A stretch of DNA of 64,000 bases. It comes from Pocillopora verrucosa. Taxonomy: Eukaryota; Cnidaria; Anthozoa; Scleractinia; Pocilloporidae. Under the pieces are notes generated by a model. That model made no database searches. It saw nothing but the letters and a program-made list of their open reading frames with translations, and was not told the DNA's origin. The translations under genes and the position numbers were made by a program. Positions 34,771 to 48,983 of the stretch are shown here, in pieces. The stretch is from contig NC_089314.1 of NCBI RefSeq assembly GCF_036669915.1, positions 10,769,665 to 10,833,664 on the forward strand, read 5' to 3'. Position 1 is the stretch's first letter. Each line of letters begins with the position of its first letter.

Positions 34771-37700
34771 CCCAAGTGAATCTCATTACATAAAATATAA
34801 ACTAAAATGTTCAACACAGCTTAGAATTTCAAACTAAGTACCATATGGGGCAGAGTAACTTCACCGAAATTGCTTCTAAGCCGAAAAGTTGCAAAAAAAC
34901 CCAAAAAATTAAAAAGATTAGATACCGCTATACAGTAGCAGACTTTCACCACGAATCCTCAATATGCCCATTCACCGTGGTGAATATTCACAATAAACAG
35001 AAACTCTTCTTCATTAAGATATCAGCAATTCTCTCATAAAAGCGCGAATCTTTTAATTATTTCAGAGATCTCGACTTATTCGCGCGTTCCGAGGAGAATT
35101 CGTCCTCTTTTTTTATGTTTCTAAGTTAAATGATTTATGCATTCACTTTCATCCTTGAAATGAAAACATAATGTCTTAAAATTCTGAATTTCCATGTAAG
35201 AGTCCCGAAAGACTCAAAACGCCATAAATAAGTTGTCATAAATCAGTAGTTGAAGTTGAAAATTTGATCGCCAAATTGAAACTTCTAGTTATCGTTTCTG
35301 TGTTTGCTATCAATGAATTTGTAGTAACTGAAGTTTGAAATATAACGCAAAGTTTTATTTTTTAACCTTAAGATTCCATCAAAAAGAAAAAATCCCGGCA
35401 GTGCAATATTTCCAGACAGAGGATTCTAGGAATAAAATCAAGATGTAGAATGTTGAGTTTGAATAAAATATAATTTAGATTGACGGATTCAAATAAATTG
35501 TTATGGCATTTTTATAGAGCGCATAATCCATATTACTATGCTCTTCTGCGCTTAACAACACTTTGCAGGAGACCTGGCCAGACATAATTGAGCAGTTTCA
35601 AATTTTGAAAGGAAAGTTCTGCAGGTGCCCCTAAATTTTTAGGAATTTTGGAAACAGGGCCAGACCACAATACCGAGAACTATGTTCCTTACAACTGGCG
35701 AGTGGATCCTTTACATCCCGCCTGCTAACCAGTACAGAGAAGGCGCAGAACACGGACACAGAGACAATTCTCCCTGACAAACGAATAGAAAAAATAAAAG
35801 ATCTCACGGTCCAGTTTAATAGAGGCCAGAATGGCCGAGCTAAGCGGATAAGAAGCCAGCCAAAACACTTTACGACTCCCGATCCTTCCTTCCTTCCCGT
35901 TAACCCAATTTGAATATTGCAAGCGGATATAAGTGTCATTTGCGGGTTTAAGACAGTTTTTTTGACTCTGCATTTGAATATGTCACAGTTCTTCTCAGTC
36001 TAATTTCAACTGAATGCCTCTCTAGGAAAAATTCTTCTTTAAACGCCATGTTTTTCATCCCCGCTCGCACGCGTCCGCTTTAGCTCACCATAAGTGCGTG
36101 CCAGACGCATACTAATCGCGGTCACAGTGCGCGAAGTGAAATTGAAAGATTTTTTCACTGCTGGCTGAGTTAGGAATGCGGTTAAATTAGTATGAAATGC
36201 ACTCCTAAGAGGTAACTAATGATAGCAGATGTCTTTGATGCTTGGAGTCGTTCTGGATGATTTCACCCAGCTGTCCAAGTCATTAAGGCATTCCAAAAAT
36301 TTGTACATTCGGAAAAACAAATTTGAAACTGTGAGGAAACACTAAAGAAACATGCCGAACTTAAACAGATGAATGTTTCTTGTAAGGCATTACTACATTT
36401 TAACTCCACTAGTTGAAGAGTTGATGTAACAGCTAAGAACAAATTTAGCTAGAAAAATGACAAGAATGGCTTCTATTTAGCCAGGTTTATTAAACTTATT
36501 CGGCACCTCTACCTGCGTTAGGTTTACTTCGCGTATTTGTCTATTTTGAAAGGTACATGATTGAAATACGTGAAGAAAATACTTGTTAACTAATTAATAA
36601 GTATGATTAAGCGCTCTCTAAGTCGTTTCAGACTTAAATTATTCAGTCTGGCCTGAACTGATTCTTGTCACCCGCGCTTCAAATGTTTATGGCGACATCT
36701 TCGAACAACATCTCGTTGGTGACTCTGAGCACAGTTTAATCGCGTTTCAATGCGATTTACGACTGCGTTCATTACCAAATAACCAATTGCAAGTATCCGC
36801 CTTCATAAAACACAACGTGGAACTAATGCATTAAGGCGAAAGATGATTTAATTCCCCACAAATTGCCGAAATGATAACAACACCCAGGGAAGCGTTAAAA
36901 CACCGTAAACTGGAAGGAAATCAAACGGAAAACAGTGCCTAAGCTCTACTGGCGAAAGGAGCTGTCTTTTCTCTACAGATAATTGTGGTAGATGAAAATT
37001 TCAACCGTAAAGAATAAAATTAATTATAGTAAGTCCCGCAAGAGGTTCCACGCGTGGGTCACACGAAACATCGAGGAAGACATGTAAACAGAGTCGAAAA
37101 AACACATTACCGGTGAAGGGAGAAGACGGCAAAAGCAAGACATTTGCACAAAATAACTCGCAGTAATTAACCATACAGATAAGCCTATTTGACCTGTTAC
37201 TGAGTTACTCTAAGCAAAGTGAAAGTTTGCAAAGTTTAGGCTTTTTGCACGTGACTTTCTAATTACCGAAGTTTCGAGAGGAGTCTCCAATATTGTCCAC
37301 GCTTATAATTCAGCGATTCTAAGGCGTAGTTTTCTAGTGTATTGTAATTTGATCAAAGTTCCGCTCAAAATTAGGCGATCACCGAACATGAACACAAACA
37401 TTTGGGAAATGATTCTTTTAATTCATGGGAATTTACAGAAAAAGGAAAACAAGCACTGTTTAGTGATTTATAATTCGGATAATTCGCTCGAAAAAAAATA
37501 AAAAAACCTGTTCACATGGCTCGAGGGCAAATTTTTCATGATAAACAAACATCAAACAGGAAAAAATGTGAAAAAAACAAGGAGCTATCCTTATTTATCT
37601 TCATTCCATATCAAAATTGCTGCACAAAAACCGTCAATGAATTCAATGCGTTTTGAAATGTTTTCGATCGATGTCACATTGAAATTTTACCCCGCAAACC

Positions 37701-40700
37701 AAGCTTGCGGACTGTTTTGAGAAGAGGTCACCGGCGGTAATTTATTCAAACTTAGTCGGAAACTTGTTGAGCGTAAGATCTTAAAAATCTCCGCTTGGTT
37801 AACTTGCTCTTTCACGCCGTCAGTAACGGCAACCAAATTTAAAAACGTCGCTTATTTGCAAAAGAGTTTTTCAGAGCAAATGACATACCTAAAGTACAGA
37901 AAGAAAACATTTTGATTGAAACGAAAGGTACTTATTAGAAAAATGAATTTTTTCAAGGTTGAGGTAGTCATATAATCTTGATAGTAATAAGCGTCCATCA
38001 CTTTTAGTTAGTTCCACTTGACTTATGCTGTTAAAAAGGTCAATAATTTAGATCTTGGCTTTGAATAGAATAAAAGCCTTTTTTAAAGTCCGATGTTAGC
38101 TCACAATATATGTATGGGACTTTCGCACGCAATGGAACTGACAATAGCTTTCTGCATGACAACGCGTCCGCTAACAGAGCGCTTTTTAGTTACTCGAGAT
38201 CGCGCGTTTTAACCATCGTATCGCTATCTAAGTCTGTTTTAAGGAATCTAGAACGCCCTCGATTTTCCCTATTAGTAACTTAAGGAAGAGTACCTCTGTT
38301 AATAAGACTATTATAACAAAAAAGAGGTTTCCTTATGCAAACAATTAACTTAAAGAACTTTACCGAAGACGTAGACGGAAAATTGACGCTAGCTTCAGGC
38401 TATCAGCTTGAGAATCTACTCATTTGAAAGTAAAATTTTCATTTTTTTAACGGTGTCAAATCAGAGTATATTGGATTACCTTTGAAGAGTGGGAGCTGTT
38501 GTGCGGTGATTTGAACCAAATTGTTGTTGAAAAAATCCCAATTAATGCAATTTTCAAATGAAAAGCCACAGGAATGGACAAAAACGCACTAACTTATTTT
38601 TAGAAACCTTACATTTTTAGTGTTAGCATTTTTGGGATAAATACAAGAAAATAAACAGCATTGATGTTGGCTGCAAATGCTGTTTGTGAGTTGATCATTT
38701 TCCAGAGAAATTTCGGAGAATTACAAGATTGTTGTGGAACACTGCTTTAAAAATATGTCACGTTTCACTCAGGATATAATTTTAAACTACATATATGTCC
38801 ACACTAGGCTTTAAAAATTTCGATATTTTTCATTTTTTAACTTGCATACTCATGCTCAAAGAATTTTTGACCACACAGTCTGGCAAGAGATTTGTCCCAT
38901 ACTTAAAAAAAATATGACAAATTCCGGCTTTTCCTAACCACCCCAAAAATTGCAGCTTTCTCCAATTTTGTAACTCAAAACTATAGTAATCGATCCTGAG
39001 AATTTCACAATGGGTAATATTTGCCTGCGTGGGTACACCTTGAAAGGCAGTGAAGTGTGATAGAAGTGGAATAGAATATGCTTGCAAGTCTAGTTCAATG
39101 CCTGACATCGAACTTTCCTGGATGCGCTATTTACAACAGGAAGTAGTAGTTCTTTTCAGCTAATACATATGATCTAGAAATGTTCCGAAATCTGTCAAAG
39201 TCACACGTTCGCGTATGGCACGATTAAAAAAAAGTCACGTTTGACACGGAAAATGCTCAAGCACAACAAACCAATCGATGAGAGATAGAGAGAGAAAGAC
39301 ATCTTTTGTGAAAGTCCATTGTACGTATTGATGTGAACAAAGCGTTTCATAATTTCCTTTTTATAACGGACGTGTAGTCTCTGTTGGAATTCGAATAATT
39401 TATTAACGAAAGAAAACGAACAATAACAGTTGCCTTCATATCTTGGAATATTGCCGGCTGTATTGGCCCAAAACATCGCAAAACCGTTTAGTTAAATATG
39501 TTATGTATCAACATTTATCCTGGTAATGATATTGTACGGCAATAATAAACATTATATCAATGAGAGCAAAAATTTATTTGAAAAAAAGACTGGATTAAAG
39601 TGACTTAGGTCAAAAGACTGATCACAATGAAGTGTTTACAACCATCGAAATTTCGCGGGAGCAATTTTCAAAGGATTCCGACTTTAAATGGGTTTTTAAT
39701 CACCATCGACTTTAAAGACCCAAAACCACTGAACTGAATGGTGACTATGCAAATTAAATTCGTCTCAGAAAAAGTTTCTAGTACTAGTACAAAATAAATT
39801 AATAATCAAAACCGTTAACATTGGATCGTCTAACGAACGTTTCATTTCAGATTCGAGAGGGATTTGTTTCTCTCTAGCATAACAAGAAAACAAACAGACA
39901 ATTCCAAGCCAACAGCTCGTTAATTCAAAGCAAAACCCGCCCAATTCTTATGCAAATTAAGAGCAATATTACTGCTTTCAGAAATTGTGCGCTTCAGTAG
40001 TTTTGCAAGTTTTTTGTCATTTGGAACGCCTACATGGTAAACAACATCGCGAATGGCCACTTTTTTATTCCTCCTCGTTTCAGAGAAGCCAGAACGTGCA
40101 ATCTATGCTATCTCGCGTTGGGAACAAGTGGTCTTCTGGTGAAAGCATCGCCATCCCTTCGTTTATTGCAAAGCGGAAATTTCGTTCGCACGGATATTTT
40201 CCCAAGTGTGGGAGGAGTTTGGGTCAAAAGAGCCGAGATTATTAGATTCGTATTGTTCTTTTGCCGTTTGCGTACGTGAGTTTTACTTCATCGGAATACT
40301 TCGTAATGGGACAGTAATGCCTATGTCTCCCACAACAAATGATAAGCACAAGATCTGTTTAAGCATATGAAGCTAAAAATTTGTCAGAAATCTTTTATTC
40401 CGTAACTTTTTAAAGGCCATTTTGTAACTTGTTTACTCCGTATCCTGGTAGCCGACTCAATTTACAAGTGGCCATTATATTGGACTCCTAATGTTTGATT
40501 CCTGATAACAATAGAAGATTTAATGTCGGCCTGTGGAGTTATAAAATCATGGATTACCAATTTGACTGGTGGTATGTTTGTTCCTTAGTAATTGAACTTT
40601 CGAACCAAGGAATGTGACCAAACAATGCTCCACGATCGAAAACAACACAATTAAGAAACTTTCCACCCATCTCAAATAGCCCGTGGTCGCTTTCGAGCGT

Positions 40701-42560
40701 AACGCACTCAAGTAGTGTTTTACTCTAGAAAGTGTTTTTCAGAGCTTTTTCCATTCAATTACCCCGCCCAGTTCACGGTTGACTTAAAACTCCTTCCATT
40801 TTGCATTTTTATTACCCCGAGTCTCATAGTTCAAGGTTAATATCTTCCGCTCGCTGTTTTGAACGATTAAAAAAAAAGAAGTGTCAAAACTAAACATCAC
40901 AAGCGATATTACCAGTTTGGGCGATAGTGTAATTTCACTCCAGGTTTTCACGACCTGTTTTCGTGTGATGAATTACTAGCGATATGTTTGTTATGAAGAG
41001 ATTAATAACAAAGGACTGTTTGAGATCATATTTGTGTATGATGTAACCGCTTTTTTAAAGAGTTATCTAGAATCAAAAACCTCTCAAAAATGCAAAAAAA
41101 TCGAAGTCAGCAAGTTTGTAAATAAACTGGGTTAACCTAGGAGTGAAATCGCTAGGAGACATTTAAATCGAACGGTTTTAAACACAAGAAAGCTTTAAGA
41201 GAACGCCTCATCTTTAAACATAAGTTTAATTATAGTGCATTCCTCAAGCGTGTGGGAAACTTGATTTGAATACAACCAGGAACTTTCAAAATCATTAGGA
41301 CGCTAATATAGGCATGCATATTTTTCAGGGAAAATGTTATCTTTGGTTATCGCCTATCAAGTTTAGGAGAATATTGCTCTGGGACGCTACACTGAAGAAA
41401 CATTCCGAAAGGGCACCGTTACAGCAAAACAGGAATTTCTCTTTTTCGACAAAATCAAAAGTATGTTTTCTGAGGGGCGGAGATAAAGTTTTCAAAAGGT
41501 TTCCATAACAGTGAGAAACAAACATTAGGCATTTTGATGGAATGAAAGAATAACACCCGAATAAACGATAGGGCGAAAAAATAAGTAATATCGTCCAACC
41601 CAACAAAGATTACATCGCCGATATCCCGTAAACAGATAAAGGAGCAATTTGAGATGAAATGTGTGATTAAATGTTTTACAGAAACTCCGCTATTTTAAGA
41701 ATTCATTTGCGGTTGAAAAAGTTAGAAAAGTTGTTTGTTCCGTAGTAATCTCGAAAAACTAGTTATGCTAATTTTTTTTTTGTCAGTTGATAACAATGCA
41801 TGATATGGGGTCTGTACCTAAGGGTTGTAAAATCTGGAATGGAACGCGCAGATTTTCCTGACACATTCAATTCTTCTTTTCCACTCTGGTTGATCCTTGC
41901 GGTACTTTAGAACCGAGGATTGTGCTTATTTTTTGGCCTATTTTGACAAGAGCACCAATGACGTCAAGAACGTTTGCTACGGTTCAAAGAAGGTGAATGC
42001 TTAAACACGTGTCGGAACGGAGAACGAAAATGTAAATTTTCCCGAAGACGCTGGGGAATTCAATAACCAAATTATCGTTAAACCAAAATTTCACCAATCC
42101 CTGAAGTGCGCCAGATGCTTCCAAATGTCATCTTGGAATCTCACATTTGAAGAACTTTCTACAGAAAAGCAGGTTTGCACGTGCGGGGAAAATTTCGTGC
42201 CTGAAATGAAGAGGCCTAATTCAGATTGCCCAAGCGTAGCATAATCGCTCACTTCCGGTGAAAAATAGAACCCAATAGGGGTACCGGCAGTGAGCTAATA
42301 TTTACTCTGACTTCGTGCGGCGGAATTTCTCGCTTCTTGACAGACAACGTCTCAAAATCTCTATCACTCGACGCCATTCGGCTACCTCAATCGTAATGGA
42401 TTAGACCGCGGAAAAATTCGCCAGACTATAGGAAATGTTTTACATGTCCGATCGGAGTCGCGCGTCGCATCCCTACTGAAATTGTCGGGGGAGTTACTTT
42501 CATGATATTTCGACCTGTGACGTCACCCAACGGAATTCTCCTGTCGAATGAGCATTGAAT
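34771..42560. other. Long CpG-rich interval upstream of the zinc-finger gene
   Basis: About 7.8 kb with no convincing coding exon. It contains a minus-strand LINE-type 3' tail near 35500-35600. CpG is frequent (for example around 36060-36120), unlike the NCAPD3 gene body. It is a plausible regulatory landscape for the developmental-type factor that follows; this is inference. Confidence 0.4.
35495..35600 (-). mobile_element. LINE-type 3' tail remnant
   Basis: The minus strand reads TTAAGCGCAGAAGAGCATAG followed by TATGCGCTCTATAAAAATGCC, resembling the 3' hairpin of L2/CR1-like elements and the tail at 8.6 kb. Confidence 0.5.
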
Positions 42561-42709
42561 ACTGATGTAGTATTATCTCATAGCCGCATGCTAATATCCT
42601 TAATGTTGTGTGTTGAGCAGTTAACGGCTGCATTCGTCAGCATCCTTGAAGAGGAACACAACCACACGAATCGCTCAGCAGGAATTTCTCCAATTCTACC
42701 GCTGTCGCT

Positions 42710-45700
42710 ATGCCTCGAGCGTTCTTGATCAAAGCAAAGAAGGAGAAAAAAAAAGAGGATGGGGCACCTTCTCCTCAAGTCCAAGTAAACAGACAATTTT
42801 CCAACGGAATTTCTGGTGAGTTCATCACTTTTGAAGCTGCTAAGATTTCGTGGGCGAACTCTCTTCGAAATTTCCTCCTTTACTTCGAAATCACGTTGTT
42901 ACGCTAGTTTCGAAACTCGAAGATGGATATCGAAGATAGAGTCACTGTACCAGATATGTGTTTCAAAAGTTTTCTCAACTCGTGGAAATTCAGCTTTCAA
43001 ACATTTAGTTCACGTTTTTGTTAACTGCCCGCGCTTTCACGTAACTAATCAACTTCTGAGTCAAGCAGTGCAAATTCTGCCTGCTTTTTTGTTAGCTTTC
43101 AAGAAAGTTTATCCTGCAGAATTACAACTGCCTTCCGCCGCATTCCGAAGCGTTAACGAATGCAACTTTTGAGAGCTGAAGTTTTTCTTAGCCCTCTAAG
43201 TTAATTACCGCGCTCCTCTATTTACTGATCAGTTGTTGAATATTTAATTAGCGCGCTTGTCGAGTGATTTGTCCATCTCGCGTTCAAGCGATTAACAGCT
43301 CAAAAAATCACTCTCTTCTTATCAGAAATGTAAGTACTACTTATCAATATAGATCGGAAAGCGTTTAAGAGTCGCGTGTAAGTTGCGGTTTCATGAAACG
43401 TGCACTGCTGGGAGTTAATTTCAGTAACGGTACTTTTGTCTCAAGTTGCAATTTGACGTTTTTCTACAGATCCCCTCAGTAACGATAGGATCTTGTGCAC
43501 TTCCGAAGATCAGATTTCACCGCCTACTCGCTCTAAAGAGTCGCCTGTCCGTCTCCTTGTCAAGAGAAAACATTCACACGTCACAACCGGAGAGGAACGG
43601 GAAACAGTTTCTGCCTCGCGCCTGACTCAAACGGGGGTTTTCGAGACTAACAGAAATGGCATCTCGGAATCTCCACGAGCGGATAACGCAATTGTACCCA
43701 GAAAAACGCGGAAAAGAAACCCAAAGAAAACGGTAGTTTATTACTACAAAGCTAAGCAAGAAGTGGAAGACGGGAATGGCGGAAAGCGTGTGGCAGTTTG
43801 CCACGACCCATGTTTAGCCAAAGACGTTCCGCTTGAAGGCAAATCTACTTCAACGCATCAAAGGAACATAAATAATTATGTGGCGGCAAACTCCAAGCGA
43901 GTGACATCTCAGGGGAACCCCAATTGTGGTTATCATTTCAAACCGCCCATGCATTCAAAGAGCTGTCAAGAAAAGTCTGCACGATTTGAATATCAAAAGG
44001 CTGGCCATCAAGAAAGCACCAAGCAATTTAATCATGCGGAACCACGCACCGGAAAGTTCTCGCGCGAAAGACGCGAAGTCGCGCCAACTGCGGGCAACGT
44101 TGGCTTAGACAATGTCAAGATCGTGGAAGTTCATTCTATCGGCCAAAAAATGGACATTGTTTATCCAAATAAAAGTGGCCCAGTTCCAGCTGCTCCAGTG
44201 CATCATCGAAACGAGGAATATCGCTGCAGTGTGTCTTCTGCTAACAATGTTCCAGCTTCTGATCCACCAGCACATTTCATTCAAAGGAAAGAACCCACAC
44301 CAGCACAAACTTCTGCACCTTCTGCCACACCAGTTGTACATTACCTTCCAGTGTATGCTATTCCAAGTTCCCAAGGAGTGCAGTATCAGGCTGTTCCTGG
44401 AGCTGCTATTCTTGAAAAGGTTCCAGGCGTAAACAATTTGTATTCCCCAGTGGGAAAGAATGGAGACGCCAAATCACATCCAGCATATCCACAACCAGCC
44501 CCTTCAGCGACCCAACCACAACCACCACCACTGTCACAAGCACCTTCAGTTGTACCCCCACAACCACAAGTACAAGGAGCCCCAACACATACCCAGCATC
44601 ACTTGCCTCAGCCACAACCTCAGGGTCCTGTTATCTACCAACCAAGAATGATGTCAAATCCTAGTGCTGCTCACCCTCTGCAACCTACAATGGTACAGCC
44701 TGGTTACCAGCCACAGTTGACCAATCCCCCCATGACTGCTGTACCATATCCTCCACCCGATGCAAGAGTCATCCCTGCACAAACCTACCCACCACAAACA
44801 GTAGCACAGGCCATGCCATCTCCACCGTATGTTGTCACAAAGTCAGAACCAGTTTCGCCACAACAATTGTCACCTCCCAGTCATTCAGTGGCTACCTCTC
44901 AGTCATATCCTGTCCCTGTGCAAACAGTGGCTCCTCATCAACCTCAGCACTACCCATCACAAACTCATACTGCTCCAGGACAGCAGCTCTACCCTCCACA
45001 AGAACAGAAGTTTACACGACCACCCATGTACCCACCTCAATATCAAGCGGCACCAAATCAGACCCCCTACCCTGTTCATGCTGTTGCACCTGAGGCACTT
45101 CCTTATCCACCAGCCACACAGCAGGTGGCTGTCAGTCAGCCCACACCACCACCACAGGCACCTGCAGGACCAGTTCTTTCCACTGGACATCCATATCCAG
45201 CAGAGAGACCAACTCAGCCATACTACCCACCTCAAAGTGCAGCACAGTACCCACCTGATAAGCCATCTTCAATGGCAATTCATTACTATCCAGTTAATAA
45301 ACCACCAAATGAGCAATCAGTTGTGCAGCAGTATCCAGATCAGAAAGCAGTACATTTGCCATCACCTCCATATCCTGTCGAGAATGTAAGCCAACCTCCT
45401 ACTCCACAGTACACCCCAGATGGAAAAGAGCAGCAAAAGTTTGTTTATGCACCCCCACCTCCAGACTTCATGCGCAGTCCAGTGTACAGAGTTCCAGTAA
45501 CTGAAGCACCTCAGATGATCCAGCAAAGTCCACACTCGTCTCAGCCTCCGAGCCAGCACTCAAGAGAAACTCTGAGCCAGCCTCCCAGCCAGCCACCAAA
45601 AGGAGCTAAAAGAAGGAAGACTGCAATGCCTCATCGTGAAGTCAGGGACAGTTTGTTGCCATCCGAGAGCTACCCACAGCACAGTTCAAGCCCTGGCACA

Positions 45701-46882
45701 GACCTCCAGTGTAATGAGAGAATGTCAAAGTCTCCTGGTCACAACCCTGCCTTGAACAAATCCAGCTGTGTGATCACTCCTCCTGGTTCACCCCATGAAG
45801 AAGAAGATGGTTCATACACTGTTGTTATGAGAGATTATGGTATCCAGACTGGGCCACCAACTGAACAGGGCACATGGACTGTCAAGGTAGAGTCTGCTGC
45901 CCCACGTGTGTACATTACTGAGAAAGAAGCTCTAGCACATTCTTATAGTGAAAGCCTTTCAGAAGAAGAGGATGAATTTGAGGAGGAGGAAGAGGGAGAC
46001 TACAATGAACTTGACGATGCAGATGAAACCTACAGCCCAACTCAAAAAGAAAACTGCTCTCCAGGTGGTTTGCCAGAAGATGGTGAGAGTGAAAACCACC
46101 TATCAAGAAAAGGAAGGAGAAGGCATGCAAAATACACCTGCAAATTCTGCCACAAAGGATTCCAGTGGTACTCTCACTTGACTTCTCATGAGCGCACCCA
46201 CACTGGTGAAAAACCATTCAAGTGTCCTGAATGTAACAGAGCATTTACACGCGCAGATGGACTGCAATGTCACATGCTCGTACACAACAAAAAGAGGCCC
46301 TTTAAGTGTGATTACTGCAATAAAGGATTCAATGACAATACAAGCTTGGAAAAACACACCTACAGTCATACTGGTGTGAAGCCTTTCAAATGTGAATATT
46401 GTGGACGGGCCTTCAGTGACTCTCAGTCAATTGAGAAACATTTATTGGTTCATACTGGCACAAAGCCTTATAAATGCCAGTTTTGTGTGCGATCATTTAA
46501 TGACTCTCAAATGTTGGTCAGGCACATTCGTAGCCACACAGGTGAAAAACCTTTCAAGTGTCAACACTGCCAAATGGCATTCAGCAAACAGAGTGCCCTT
46601 GTCATTCACACAAGAGTCCATACTGGAGAAAAGCCATACCAATGCCCTCATTGTTCAAAGTGCTTCTCAATCTCTGGCAACTTGCAGCGTCACATTCTCA
46701 TCCACACAGGAGAGAGACCTTACCAGTGTTCTAAATGTCCCAAGGCTTTCAACAACCCTAGCCACTTGTCGCGGCATATTAGCAAACTTCATGCGCCACA
46801 ACCCAAACCCGAGGGAGTTGTGGATAACCGACCAGGCTTCAGTGCCCAAGCAAACAACACAAATAAACCTGTCCTTGCATAA
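42710..46882 (+). CDS. SNAG-domain transcription factor with eight C2H2 zinc fingers
   Basis: Exon 1 (42710..42815) and exon 2 (43470..46882) join in phase at a GT-AG intron to give 1172 residues. The start [16 protein letters not shown] is a SNAG motif, which in Snail, Gfi1 and Ovo-type proteins recruits LSD1/CoREST corepressors. Then comes a basic region, a very long Pro/Gln/Tyr-rich stretch (about residues 280-760), an acidic patch ([17 protein letters not shown]) and eight consecutive C2H2 fingers (about residues 905-1130), from [10 protein letters not shown] to [10 protein letters not shown], with TGEKPF-type linkers. The last finger has a C-x2-C-x12-H-x4-H spacing. It is much longer than Ovo or Snail proteins, and finger sequences do not settle the orthologue. 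Likely a nuclear DNA-binding repressor. The first exon is easily missed: a scan of the large frame alone starts at a TTG in exon 2. Confidence 0.9.
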
Positions 46883-47515
46883 GTTGTTCTATCGATGAAC
46901 CCTATGGCATTTAAATTTTTGCAAGAATTTGCATATAAATATTTTCTAGAACTGTATTTTGTACTTAACAACATTTAGATGATTTCCTGTGAGCTTTTCA
47001 AACTTCTTTCTGCGCTTAAATATCTTGCTATGCAAGACCAAAGTTAGTGCAATCACTAACCAAAAAGGTATAATTTATACCAGGTTTCACCAATATAATT
47101 GTGTTGTATTTAGATCAATAGTTGTTTAGTCTTAGACTCAAAAAAGGCCAATGCATCAAAAGTGAACAATTTATAAGGAATCTGTACAATGTAGAAACTA
47201 CATTTCATGGTCCATTTCTTGAGAAAATTTTTTTATTATTTTCAAACAGGAAGACCATTCAGGTGTAAATATATTCCTTACATGACTAAAAGGGACAATC
47301 GTGACACGGGAAAATATTTTTATCAATACCTAAGTTATTAAAGTATTATATTGTTTTATACCAAGAAAAATATTTATTTTGACTAGATTTTCTAGAGGTA
47401 TGAAACAACTGTTGAGGTTAAGTCACTTAGCCATATTTTTGTAACATGTGACATGTATTTAAGCAAAAGACCAAACATTATCTTTGTAAATAAAGAGTTT
47501 GATAGTGAACTTTTG
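46883..47515 (+). other. 3' UTR of the zinc-finger gene
   Basis: AT-rich, no ORF. The signal AATAAA at 47489-47494 is followed by a TG/T-rich stretch, a good polyadenylation site. Confidence 0.7.
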
Positions 47516-48233
47516 TCGTGAAATTCTGTGTGGTTTAAGCCCTTGAATTAGAATTATTGTATTGCAGCTGGGATATTTTTAGAATACACAGTCAGTATTG
47601 GGATAAGTTCTCCCAGATCAAACCAGTTTCATTCCAGTCCTTAAAAATTTGTCCATGGGAAAGGGTTTTTCACAAGTACATTATGACTACATTACATTGT
47701 AAGCTGATCTTGTTTTCCTACCTTTCAGAAACTAAATTACATCCCATTTTATTTCATCCTGGCTGATATGTGAAACTAAAAGACAAAAAGAAGACTTAAA
47801 TTAGTAAGTCTCTAAATTTGGCCACAGGAAACTTCTAACTATTTTCCCCTCCCTTAAATGTCGATGAAAGGAAATTTATTAATAACTACTGCCCTCCAAT
47901 AAGTGCCTTATAATTAGTTGAAGGAAGCATATGATAAAGAAGGATAGAAAAAAAAAGGGGGGTGAAGGAAACTTGATCCTGTTTCACATGTGAACTTATG
48001 TAAAATTTGTGCCTTATGTAGTTAAAAGGAAAAGCTTGAAATCTCTCATTGTGTGAATGTTTCTGGGAAATCCTGAGGTTTTCATAAAATTTAAGAGAAT
48101 ATTCACCAGTCATATATTTTAGGAGGTAAATCACACCTCATGCTAATTAAAAAAATTTGCAAATTATGTACACCTTTCTGTAAAATTCATTCATGAAACC
48201 TTAATTTTGCACTTCATCACGCCTTGCATGTTA

Positions 48234-48441
48234 AACCTTTAACCCCCAAGTGTGACTCCCATCTAATTTCTCCCTAGAATAGCCCCCTGAGCCACACATT
48301 AAGGTCATGAGAATAAAGAAAATGATCACCAACTAAAGAAACTCTTAATTGTTGAACAAATACTCCTTGTCAGCAACTTAGGAAACATGTAGAGAACAGT
48401 ATGGAGAATATGCATACTGATGTTAGGGTCTAAAGGGTTAA
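48234..48441 (+). mobile_element. TTAACCCTTT-ended MITE-like element, copy 5
   Basis: Starts AAACCTTTAACCCCCAAGTG and ends TTAGGGTCTAAAGGGTTAAA. The body (AATGATCACCAACTAAAGAA) matches copies 1 and 4. Confidence 0.85.
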
Positions 48442-48842
48442 AGGATAATGAGGAAAATAACACGTATGGCACATACATTGCACAACATCCTTGTTATACG
48501 TAACACAAGCCAGACAATTTGATTTCAACATGGCAAAAAACAGCACATTGAAGCTTAACACTACTTTCTATTTAGTGTCATATTTACAAAATATTTTCTG
48601 TTTTGTCATCAATGATAAAAGTAAATTCTCCCCTCTAAAAAACCAGAATAGGAAAATTATGTGGCATTTGACTGAGTAAATGCTGTACATCCAAGCAAAA
48701 ATATAACAATGGCAACATGGAGAATTAATACTGAAAAAACAAGATTGACTGTTATAGCTATCAATTGAAAGTAATTTTCCTTTGAGTGTTAGTGGCATTG
48801 CTAAAAATTCCAAAGCCAAGAACATATCTAAAAAGAGAAATT

Positions 48843-48983
48843 AGCCCTTTCACCACTAAGATCATGTCAATTTATCAGTTTTCCATACACTTCTTGTTTA
48901 TCATCATCTTTCTGCTTGAAACCGCTATTGATACAATTGGAAGAAATCTATTCTTGGTCAGTCCTAAGAGTGAGAGAGTTACA
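48843..48983 (+). mobile_element. Related short MITE-like element
   Basis: Starts AGCCCTTTCACCACTAAGAT and ends TAAGAGTGAGAGAGTTAC. It shares the end design but not the body of the main family. Confidence 0.5.

Noticed and set aside
40034..40279. Two overlapping 80-86-codon frames
   Set aside because: They have no domain, no splice support and random-looking composition.
44829..45389. 186-codon His/Leu-rich plus-strand frame
   Set aside because: It is a shifted-frame shadow of the Pro/Gln-rich part of the zinc-finger protein.
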